Positions 32,123-39,714 of a stretch of DNA of 44,065 nt are shown piece after piece. The stretch spans positions 1 to 44,065 of the forward strand of contig CANJQI010000019.1 in assembly GCA_947476215.1 (NCBI GenBank). Direction: 5' to 3'. The notes under the pieces were generated by a model. The model was not told the origin of the DNA. It worked only from the letters and a program-made list of their open reading frames with translations, and searched no databases. This stretch comes from Betaproteobacteria bacterium. GTDB lineage: Bacteria; Pseudomonadota; Gammaproteobacteria; Burkholderiales; SG8-41. Made by a program: the position numbers and the translations under genes. Positions within the stretch are counted from its first letter, which is position 1. The number at the start of each line of letters is the position of its first letter.

Positions 32123-33523
32123 ATGCAGATATCATCCATGCATTTCAAGGCGCGCGCCGGCGAAAAGCTCGCTGACGTGAAGTTGCAGGCCGCGCTGCAC
32201 CGGCTGCAGGGTAATTTCGTCAAGGGTCGCGCCGATCGCGTAGCCGAGCTTGAAAACTTCGAAGAAATACGCACCGCGGCGGCTGCCATACGCGACCGAG
32301 TGATCAACAATCTCGATCTCTACCTTGAAGAATTCGAGCGCAATGCCACCGCACGCGGCGCGGTCGTGCACTGGGCGGAAACCACCGCCGATGTCAATCG
32401 CATCGTATGCGAGCTGGCGTCCAGATACGGCGTGCGCAAAGCGGTCAAGTCGAAATCCATGGTCAGCGAGGAATGCGCGCTCAATGACGCGCTCGAAGCA
32501 GCCGGGGTGCAGGTGGTCGAAACCGACCTCGGCGAGTACATACTGCAGCTCGCGAAAGAGCCGCCGTCGCATATCACCGCGCCGGTGATACACAAGAGCC
32601 GGGACGAAGTGTCGGATTTGTTCGCGAAAGAGCACCAGCGGCCGCGCAAGACCGATATCGGCGAGTTGACGCGAGAGGCGCGCGAGCTGTTGCGTACGCA
32701 TTTCCTGTCGGCGGACATGGGCATAACTGGCGCCAACTTCATCGTTGCCGAAACCGGCACGACGCTGATTGTGACTAACGAGGGCAACGGCCGCATGGTA
32801 ACCACCCTGCCGCGCGTGCATGTGGCAATCACCGGCATTGAAAAGGTTGTGCCGACCCTGGAGGATCTGGCGACGCTGCTGAGGCTGTTGCCGCGCTCGG
32901 CGACCGGGCAGACGATATCGAATTACGTGTCGCTGACGACGGGAATAGCTCAACCGGGTGAGCAGGGCCCGCAACATTTCCACATTATCCTGCTCGACGC
33001 GGGTCGCTCCCGCTTGATAGGCGGTGACATGCAGGCAATGCTGCGGTGCATCCGCTGTGGCGCCTGCATGAACCATTGCCCTGTGTATCAGAGCGTCGGC
33101 GGCCACGCTTACGGATGGGTATATCCAGGCCCCATGGGGTCGATACTCACGCCCACATTTGTGGGGCTGGAGAACGCTCTGGAATTACCGCAGGCGTCGA
33201 CGTTCTGCAACCAGTGCAGCGTGGTATGCCCGGTGAAGATTCCGCTGCCTGATCTGATGCGGAAATTGCGAGAGCATCAGGTCGAACGTGGCCTGCGACC
33301 ATGGCAGGAACGCGTGGCGCTGGCGTTATGGAGTTGGTGCGCGCAGCGTCCCGCACTGTACGCATGGGTCTCCAGTATTGCGGCGAAAGTGCTGCACCGG
33401 CTGGGTGGAGCAGAGCGGCTGATACGGCATTTACCCTTAGTCAGTGGCTGGACGGCTGGACGCGACTTGCCGGCGCCGCAGGGCAAGACTTTCCGTGAAC
33501 TATACGCACGGCGCAATCGATAG
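32123..33523 (+). CDS. lutB: LutB/LldF-type iron-sulfur protein (lactate utilization)
   Basis: This 466-residue protein joins an N-terminal LUD domain (RGAVVHWAETTADVN; NFIVAETGTTLIVTNEGNGR) to a ferredoxin-like domain with two [4Fe-4S] cysteine sets: C309-x2-C312-x2-C315-x3-C319-P and C362-x2-C365-x3-C369-P. A C-terminal Trp-rich tail follows (LALWSWCAQRPALYAW). LutB is the electron-transfer core of the LutABC L-lactate oxidase. Here its partners are separated from it: LutA 20 kb upstream and LutC 5 kb downstream, all on the plus strand. ATG 32123 or ATG 32138 could start it. Confidence 0.95.
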   Translation: MQISSMHFKARAGEKLADVKLQAALHRLQGNFVKGRADRVAELENFEEIRTAAAAIRDRVINNLDLYLEEFERNATARGAVVHWAETTADVNRIVCELASRYGVRKAVKSKSMVSEECALNDALEAAGVQVVETDLGEYILQLAKEPPSHITAPVIHKSRDEVSDLFAKEHQRPRKTDIGELTREARELLRTHFLSADMGITGANFIVAETGTTLIVTNEGNGRMVTTLPRVHVAITGIEKVVPTLEDLATLLRLLPRSATGQTISNYVSLTTGIAQPGEQGPQHFHIILLDAGRSRLIGGDMQAMLRCIRCGACMNHCPVYQSVGGHAYGWVYPGPMGSILTPTFVGLENALELPQASTFCNQCSVVCPVKIPLPDLMRKLREHQVERGLRPWQERVALALWSWCAQRPALYAWVSSIAAKVLHRLGGAERLIRHLPLVSGWTAGRDLPAPQGKTFRELYARRNR

Positions 33524-33656
33524 TGCGCAGGATCCGGTCTAGCCCATACCAGCATCCGCCGGTGCTCTTCGTACCATAGGCTTGCCGGAGCAAACGCGGT
33601 ACATTATCCAGGTAAAGCGTGATCACACACGCACCCCGTCACTTCCGGATCACGAC

Positions 33657-34817
33657 ATGGATTTTCGCTTAACGGAACAGCAGCGGATGTTCCGCGACTC
33701 GGTCGCGGCGTTTGCACGCAAGGAACTTTCGCAAGGTGCGCTCGAGCGCGCGCACGACGCCGAGTATCCCTACGAGATTTCGAAAAAGATGTCTGCTGCC
33801 GGACTGCTGGGCATCATGATCGCGGAAGACGATGGCGGCGCCGGCGGCACGGTCATGGATGCGGTACTGGCGATCGAGGAAGTCGCCAAATTTTGTCCGC
33901 GCAGCGCGGATGTGATTGCCGAGGGCAATTTTGGCGCGATACGGGTACTGGCGCAGTTTGCCAGCGCGGACCAGAAGAAACGCTATCTTGCGCCGCTGCT
34001 GAGCGGCGTCGAGATGATCGTTGTCGCGATGACCGAGCCGGACGCAGGCTCGGCGACGACGGATCTTACAACCACGGCGACGCCGGATGGCGACGGGTTT
34101 CGCATCAATGGTTCCAAGATATTTCCCAACCCGCTCGCCGATCAGTATCTGGTCTACGTGCGCTATGGTCCCGGCGTGGGCGGGATAGGATCGGTGATGA
34201 TGCGCCGCACCGCGCCGGGATTTTCCATCGGCAAGGTTTCGAAGTTCATGTCGGGCAACCATTGGGCGCCGATTTTTTTCGACAATGTATACGTGCCTCC
34301 CGAAGACGTGCTGCTGCCGGCGGGCGGATTCAAGAAGCAGATTCAGGGTTTTAACGCCGAGCGCATCGGCAATGCCGCGCGTTCGCTCGCCTATGGCCGC
34401 TATTGTTTCGATCTGGCGCGGCAGTACGCGCTCGATCGCAAGCAGTTCGGGCGCCCGTTGTGCGAATTTCAGGGTTTGCAATGGAAGTTCGCGGACATGA
34501 AAGTGAAGCTCGACGCTGCGCAGTTGCTGCTCTACCGTGCCGCAACCAACGCCGACCGCGGCTTTCCGGCGGCGGATGAAACCACGGTGGCCAAACTGAT
34601 GTGCAATCAGACCGGTTTCGACGTGGCCAATGACTCGCTGCAGGTGATGGGCGGGCTGGGCTTCACGCAGGAAACGCTGGTCGAATATTGCGTACGCCGC
34701 TCGCGCGGCTGGCTGATCGCCGGCGGTTCGGTTGAAATTCTGAAGAACCGCCTCGCGGAAATCATTTTTGAGCGGCGATTCTCGCAGCGTCCGCCGCGCG
34801 CGGCAACCACGACCTGA
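33657..34817 (+). CDS. Acyl-CoA dehydrogenase
   Basis: This 386-residue FAD-dependent acyl-CoA dehydrogenase has MDFRLTEQQRMFRDSVAAFA at the start, the flavin-contacting AMTEPDAGS (about 124-132), the ALDRKQFGRPLCEFQ helix and the C-terminal VMGGLGFTQE. The usual catalytic Glu of the YEG motif is absent (LIAGGSVEI), but an acidic residue, E235 in FNAERIG, sits where isovaleryl- and long-chain acyl-CoA dehydrogenases carry their base. That suggests a branched or bulky acyl-CoA substrate. An upstream in-frame extension to 33582 is not supported by homology. It lies 133 bp after lutB and 17 bp before a truncated CoA-ligase gene. Confidence 0.93.
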   Translation: MDFRLTEQQRMFRDSVAAFARKELSQGALERAHDAEYPYEISKKMSAAGLLGIMIAEDDGGAGGTVMDAVLAIEEVAKFCPRSADVIAEGNFGAIRVLAQFASADQKKRYLAPLLSGVEMIVVAMTEPDAGSATTDLTTTATPDGDGFRINGSKIFPNPLADQYLVYVRYGPGVGGIGSVMMRRTAPGFSIGKVSKFMSGNHWAPIFFDNVYVPPEDVLLPAGGFKKQIQGFNAERIGNAARSLAYGRYCFDLARQYALDRKQFGRPLCEFQGLQWKFADMKVKLDAAQLLLYRAATNADRGFPAADETTVAKLMCNQTGFDVANDSLQVMGGLGFTQETLVEYCVRRSRGWLIAGGSVEILKNRLAEIIFERRFSQRPPRAATTT

Positions 34818-34834
34818 TTTTTTAGGGCAATAGC

Positions 34835-35503
34835 GTGAGCATGCATAGCACGCTGCGCAAAGCGTTGTTGCAGCCCAAATCAATTGCGTTGATTGGCGCC
34901 TCACCGGATATCGGTAAAAACAATTCGCGGCCCCAGCGCTATCTGAAACGCTATGGATATCGCGGGCGCGTGGTGCCCGTCAATCTGTCGCGTAGCGAGG
35001 TTCTGGGCGAGCGTGCCTATCCCGACGTACGGTCGATCCCCGAGTCCATAGACCACGCATTCATCATGGTGCCGGCGGCTGCGGTCCCGGCGGTGATTTC
35101 ACAGTGTTGCGAGCGGCACGTAAAAGTCGCGACACTATTCACCGCGGGCTTTGCCGAACTCGGAACGGAAGGGTTGCAGCGTCAGCGCGACATCGTGAAG
35201 CTCGCGCGCGACGGCGGCATGCGTATCCTCGGACCTAATTGCATGGGCATGATCAATGTGCACGACCGTATCCCGCTGACGGTGAACGCCGTCGTCGAGC
35301 ATGGCGAATTGGTGGCAGGTCCGCTCAGTCTGATTTCGCAGAGCGGCAGCATGACCGGCAGCATACTGACGCGCGCGCAAGCGCGCGGGCTCGGTTTTTC
35401 GAAGCTGATTTCCGTCGGCAACGAATCAGACCTGGGTGTCGGTGAACTCGCCGAGATGCTCGTGGACGATGATGACACTGGCGTTATCCTGTTGTTTTTA
35501 TAG
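34835..35503 (+). pseudogene. Truncated NDP-forming acyl-CoA synthetase (CoA-binding domain only)
   Basis: The 222 residues match the N terminus of ADP-forming acetate/acyl-CoA ligases: SIALIGASPDIGKN (CoA-binding Rossmann motif), ILGPNCMGMIN, SLISQSGSMTG (phosphohistidine loop region) and SVGNESDLGVGELAEML. The full family is about 700 residues with a second ligase domain and an ATP-grasp. Here the sequence breaks after DTGVILLFL at about 35500, where TAG follows and a Bug fragment takes over within about 25 bases. The product may be expressed as a CoA-binding fragment but cannot be a complete ligase. Start GTG 34835 or ATG 34841, after TTTAGGGC. Confidence 0.85.
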
Positions 35504-35523
35504 ACATTTCTGGATGCTCATTG

Positions 35524-36151
35524 CGCGCCGATTACACAGACCACGGCGTCTTCGACGGTGCTGGTCGTGAACCCTGCACTGCCTGTGGTAACTGTGAAAG
35601 AACTCGTCGCACTGGCAAGACGGAAACCGGGTCAGATCAACTACGGTGCGAGTTCGGCCGCCACGGCATTGCCCATGGAGATGCTCAAGCAGATGACGGG
35701 CATGGATCTGCGCCGCGTGCTGTACAAAGGGACCGGACCCGCGCTGATAGGCATCATCAGCGGCGAAGTGCAGGTCATGTTTGGCGGAGCCATCAAGACC
35801 GTGCCGCACGTCAAGTGCGGGAAGTTGCGGGCACTTGCGGTTGCGGGCGATATAAGCGCCAGAGCACTGCCTGACGTACCTATGGCCGCGGAGGCGGGCT
35901 TTCCCGGTTATGAGGCGAACAGCTGGAACGGCATCGTTGCCCGCGCCGGTACTCCGCGTGCGATCGTCAACAAGCTCAACGCCGCTATCGTCAGGGGCCT
36001 GCAGAATCCGGAAATGCAGGCAAGCATGATAGCGGACGGCGCCGAACCGGTATCGAGCGCTCCCGCGCAATTTGCCGAGTACATCAAAACCTGTCACGCG
36101 AAATCGGCGAAAGTTATCAAGACGACTGGGCTCAAGAGTGAGAATTCATGA
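35524..36151 (+). pseudogene. Bug/TctC-family gene lacking its 5' part
   Basis: Homology begins abruptly at APITQTTASSTVLVVNP (from about 35524), which corresponds to the FAPV block near residue 115 of intact paralogues, and continues through VKELVALARRKPGQINYGAS, LYKGTGPALIGIISGEVQ and TPRAIVNKLNAAIV to a normal C terminus. The signal peptide and the first lobe are missing, so a working exported receptor is excluded. It is in the same frame as the truncated CoA ligase upstream, separated only by TAG at 35501-35503. A GTG at 35558 could still start a 197-residue fragment. Confidence 0.88.
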
Positions 36152-36167
36152 CCGCTACCTCCGCCAG

Positions 36168-36987
36168 ATGCTGCCTGCGGCCGGCGTCGACGCAACCACA
36201 CGGCTCGCCAAACATGTGGCGGCGACGCGCTATACCGATCTGCCGACCACCACGATACATGCGTTCAAACGCGCGTTTCAGGATCATCTGACCTGCGCGA
36301 TTGCCGGTTCGGCGATGCCGGTGTCGCGTGCGTTGCTTGAATATTTTCAGCAAACCTAAGCGACTCGAGGTCAACTGGCAGCGCCTCGTCGCGCAATTGG
36401 GCGAGCGCTATGAGATAGAAAATATCTACTTCAAACCCTATCCCTGCTGTCGTCACTACCATGCCGTTATCGACGGCATCGTTGCGCTGCGCGAGCAGCA
36501 TCAAGTCAAGGCGCGGGATGTGGTGCGCCTCGACGTGGGTCTCTACGCCGTCGGCGTGAGCGGTTACGATCACAAGCACGCCGACAATTTGCTCGATGCT
36601 CACATGAACGCGCCGGTCGCGGCGGCACTGGCGGTTGTCGATGGCGAACTGGCGGCGCATCACTTTTTACCTGAAAGTCTCTTGCGTCCGGAAGTCCAAC
36701 GCCTTATCCCGGCAGTCGATACGCACCTCGATGCGGAATGTGAGCGCATCTATCCCGGTATACGCTCCGGTGCCGTGCGCGTCGAATTGGAGGGCGGACG
36801 TAGCCTGGAGAAACGAGTGATCGAGCCCACGGGCGAAACCAAGAATCCCATGAGCGATGCGGACCTGGAGCGCAAGTTCACCGTCAATTGCGAAAAGGTC
36901 GTGGGCAAAGCGAAGTGCGAGCGGCTGCTGGAAATGGTGTGGGGTTTCGACAAAAATCCCGATGTCGCGGAACTGATTAGCTGGTAA
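36168..36987 (+). pseudogene. MmgE/PrpD gene with internal deletion
   Basis: The first part (ATG 36168 onward) encodes a PrpD N terminus, TRLAKHVAATRYTDLPTTT, and CAIAGSAMPVSRALLEYFQQ, and ends with TAA at 36357-36359. In another frame the sequence then encodes a PrpD C-terminal region, RLEVNWQRLVAQLGERYEIE, FKPYPCCRHYHAVID and the closing KCERLLEMVWGFDKNPDV. The middle (roughly 190 residues by comparison with the 19147 paralogue, including the active-site HPG block) is gone. It follows the Bug fragment directly, so the order Bug-PrpD was probably once a cassette like the others. Confidence 0.87.
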
Positions 36988-36989
36988 CT

Positions 36990-37113
36990 CGTAGCGTGGG
37001 CAACTTGTTGGCCACGTCAACACAAAGAATCGGAAACAACACCAAGTGTTCGTGCCACGGCACTGGTTTGTACGGTGACCGCATGGGCACGCTATGCTTT
37101 GCCCACCCTGCGA
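36990..37113. repeat. REP-like element (GTGGGCA...TGCCCAC family)
   Basis: CGTAGCGTGGGCAACTTG (from 36990) and GCATGGGCACGCTATGCTTT followed by GCCCACCCTGCG (to about 37113) are imperfect inverted copies. They occupy the 230-bp gap between the PrpD pseudogene and mmsA. The GCGTAGCG/GTGGGC core relates it to the elements at 20.6 and 24.1 kb. Confidence 0.65.
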
Positions 37114-37217
37114 AATGCCCAAGGGAGTGGGCAGGCGCGGAGGAATCAGGGATAATCCGGGGAGTGCGGACATAGTGTGGTCAAGCGCGATTTCTATAAA
37201 GATTCAAGGTGAGGCAG

Positions 37218-38750
37218 ATGAACAACTCGGTTGATGTGAAGGTGGTGCAGTCCGTGCCGCTATGGATAAATGGCAAGCCGGTAACGGCAAGCGGGCAGCG
37301 TTCAGGTGAGATCACCAATCCCGCCACGGGAATAGTGACCAAACGCGTCGCATTTTCCAATGCGGCGGATGTTGACGCCGCGGTGCAGGCGGCGCAGCGT
37401 GCTCTGCCCGCGTGGCGTACTGCACCCGCACTGCGGCGTGCACGCATCCTGATGCGATTCCGCGAGCTGATGGAATCCCATCGCGACGAACTTGCGCAGC
37501 TGATAACCGAGGAGCACGGCAAGACACTGGCCGATGCCGGAGGATCGGTGCAGCGCGGCATAGAGGTCATCGAGTTTGCGATGGGCATACCGCACCTGAT
37601 CAAGGGCGAGTTCAGCGAAGAAGTCGGCACCGGCGTCGACACGCACTCGTTACGTCAGCCGCTGGGTGTGTGCGCCGGCATTACGCCGTTCAATTTTCCG
37701 GTGATGGTGCCGCTGTGGATGTTTCCGGTCGCGCTCGCGTGCGGCAACACCTTCGTCCTGAAACCCTCAGAAAAAGTGCCGTCCGCATCGATGTTGATGG
37801 CAAGCTTGCTCAAGGAGGCGGGGCTGCCGGACGGCGTGTTTAATGTGGTGCATGGCGACAAGGAAGCCGTCGACGCACTGCTCCATCACCCGGACATCAA
37901 GGCGATATCGTTCGTGGGTTCCACGCCGATCGCCAAATACATATACGAGACCGCAGCCAGGAACGGCAAACGCGTGCAGGCGTTGGGGGGCGCCAAGAAT
38001 CACGCCGTGGTGTTGCCCGACGCCGACATCGAGTTCGCGGCGGATGCTCTGATCGGCGCCGGTTACGGTTCGGCAGGAGAACGCTGCATGGCCATATCTG
38101 CGGTGGTCGCGGTGGGCGCGGCGGCCGACCCGCTGGTCGCCAAACTCAAGGAAAAGGCGGCCAACCTCAGGATAGGCGCGGGCGACAGTCGCGTCGACGG
38201 CAAGGAGCCGGACATGGGGCCGCTGGTGACGCGTGTGCATCGCGACAAAGTCGCGGGATATGTCGACAAGGGCGTGACCGAAGGCGCCACGCTGGTGCTG
38301 GACGGTCGCGGTATCAAGATCAAGGGCAACGAGGAAGGCTTCTTTCTCGGGCCGTCCCTGTTTGACCGAGTCCATCCCGACATGGCGATCTATAAAGATG
38401 AAATTTTCGGCCCGGTGCTGGTCGTGCTGCGCGCCGATACGCTGGACGACGCAATCCGCCTGATCAACGCGAATCCGTATGCAAACGGCACCGCGGTGTT
38501 TACCCGATCCGGAGGTGCGGCGCGCAAGTTCGAACGCGAAATCGAAGTCGGCATGGTAGGCATCAACGTGCCGATCCCGGTACCCATCGCGTTTTATTCG
38601 TTTGGAGGATGGCGCAGCTCGCTGTTCGGCGACCAGCATATGCATGGCATGGAAGGCGTGCGTTTTTATACGCGCGGCAAAGTCGTCACCACGCGCTGGC
38701 CGGACACGAATGCGCTGCCGACCGGATTCAACATGCCGACTTTGGGGTGA
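37218..38750 (+). CDS. mmsA: CoA-acylating methylmalonate-semialdehyde dehydrogenase (MmsA)
   Basis: This 510-residue aldehyde dehydrogenase oxidises (methyl)malonate semialdehyde with NAD and CoA to propionyl- or acetyl-CoA, releasing CO2. MmsA-type features are PLWINGKPV near the start, GVCAGITPFNFPVMVPLWMF, VGSTPIAKYIYETA, the catalytic Cys in GSAGERCMAIS (C290) and the C-terminal IPVPIAFYSFGGWRSSLFGD. ATG 37218 is preferred over GTG 37209 because AGGTGAGG lies at a normal distance. In valine or beta-alanine breakdown it is the last step; no other gene of those pathways is here, so it may serve a semialdehyde made by the neighbouring enzymes. Confidence 0.95.
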   Translation: MNNSVDVKVVQSVPLWINGKPVTASGQRSGEITNPATGIVTKRVAFSNAADVDAAVQAAQRALPAWRTAPALRRARILMRFRELMESHRDELAQLITEEHGKTLADAGGSVQRGIEVIEFAMGIPHLIKGEFSEEVGTGVDTHSLRQPLGVCAGITPFNFPVMVPLWMFPVALACGNTFVLKPSEKVPSASMLMASLLKEAGLPDGVFNVVHGDKEAVDALLHHPDIKAISFVGSTPIAKYIYETAARNGKRVQALGGAKNHAVVLPDADIEFAADALIGAGYGSAGERCMAISAVVAVGAAADPLVAKLKEKAANLRIGAGDSRVDGKEPDMGPLVTRVHRDKVAGYVDKGVTEGATLVLDGRGIKIKGNEEGFFLGPSLFDRVHPDMAIYKDEIFGPVLVVLRADTLDDAIRLINANPYANGTAVFTRSGGAARKFEREIEVGMVGINVPIPVPIAFYSFGGWRSSLFGDQHMHGMEGVRFYTRGKVVTTRWPDTNALPTGFNMPTLG

Positions 38751-38760
38751 AGCATGAATA

Positions 38761-38795
38761 GTGACGAGTGACGAGTGACGAGTGACGAGTGACGA
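38761..38795. repeat. 7-bp tandem repeat, 5 copies (GTGACGA)
   Basis: Five perfect copies of GTGACGA lie between mmsA and lutC. A degenerate opposite arm (ACTCTTCACTACTAACTCTTCACT region, 38818-38843) follows, so the whole 38761-38843 stretch can fold imperfectly. The C7A8 tract (38846-38860) just before the lutC start adjoins it. Confidence 0.88.
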
Positions 38796-38859
38796 GACAC
38801 CCCGACCATGGCGCATACTCTTCACTACTAACTCTTCACTCTTTACCCCCCCAAAAAAA

Positions 38860-39507
38860 ATGTCTGCCCGCGCCAATATCCTTGCCCGCATACGCGCTGC
38901 GCATGGCAGAGGTGATGCGCCAACGCCACAGGAACGCGACGCGATATCAACGTATATCCGGTCGCACCCGGAAAGCGCGCGACCGCAGCATGACTGGAAT
39001 CCTGTTGAGCGCTTTTGTGATCGCGCGCTGACCCTTTTCAGTACATGGAACATGGTGCAGTCGCGCGCGGATGTACCGCGAGCGATCGCCGAATACCTCA
39101 ATGGCAACTTGTTGCCGCACGCTGCAGTTTGCTGGCCGGAGTTTCGGGACCTTGACTGGCAGGCTGCCGGCGTTCGAGTCGAAGCGCGTGAGGCTCATGC
39201 GGATGATCTGGTTGGGATTACCGGCGTGTATTGCGCGATCGCCGAAACCGGCACATTGATGCTTCTGTCGGGGGTGCAAACGCCGGCGGCCACCAGCCTG
39301 CTTCCGGAAACGCATATCGCCGTCCTGAGCAAGTCGCGCATCGTTCCCGGCATGGAAGATGCGTGGCGCTTATTGCGCAGCGAGTGCGGTGACCTGCCGC
39401 GCGCGGTCAATTTCATTTCGGGCCCATCGCGAACGGCGGATATCGAGCAAACGCTGGTGCTGGGTGCCCACGGCCCCTATCGTGTGCACGTCATTCTGGC
39501 GCACTGA
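38860..39507 (+). CDS. lutC: LutC/LldG-type LUD-domain protein (lactate utilization)
   Basis: This 215-residue protein is a LUD-domain protein of the LutC/LldG type: MSARANILARIRAAHG at the start, a central VGITGVYCAIAETGTLMLLS and a C-terminal GPSRTADIEQTLVLGAHGP. It would complete the LutABC complex with lutA (11.5 kb) and lutB (32.1 kb). The ATG at 38860 begins the homology but has no ribosome site; it is directly preceded by seven C and seven A residues. Translation could depend on coupling or on the longer frame open from GTG 38782, which starts within the 7-bp repeat. Confidence 0.93.
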   Translation: MSARANILARIRAAHGRGDAPTPQERDAISTYIRSHPESARPQHDWNPVERFCDRALTLFSTWNMVQSRADVPRAIAEYLNGNLLPHAAVCWPEFRDLDWQAAGVRVEAREAHADDLVGITGVYCAIAETGTLMLLSGVQTPAATSLLPETHIAVLSKSRIVPGMEDAWRLLRSECGDLPRAVNFISGPSRTADIEQTLVLGAHGPYRVHVILAH

Positions 39508-39570
39508 CTTGTCGGCATTCTGCCGGAGAGTGAAAAACGATTTACGCTGACTGCGGTGCTGTCGCCGTGC

Positions 39571-39599
39571 TTGATTGGACCGTGAAACCGGTATAGGAT
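39571..39599 (+). promoter_or_regulatory. Candidate promoter of the TRAP transporter genes
   Basis: TTGATT (39571-39576) and TAGGAT (39594-39599) are separated by 17 bp, each matching the sigma-70 consensus at four of six positions, in the 207-bp gap upstream of the TRAP binding protein. A 5' leader of about 110 nt would follow. The match is moderate and could be chance. Confidence 0.35.
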
Positions 39600-39714
39600 G
39601 TTCTGCATGTCACATGACAACGTATAAGTCATTGATAATAAAAAGTTTTAGTTTGATCGTGGCTGGCGACGAAAAAGTGCGCAGTCAGCCTATTCTTCCA
39701 ACCAGGAGGTCACC

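Noticed and set aside
38761-38795. Short repeats as a possible CRISPR array
   Set aside because: The units are 7 bp and directly adjacent, with no spacers and no cas genes in the window.
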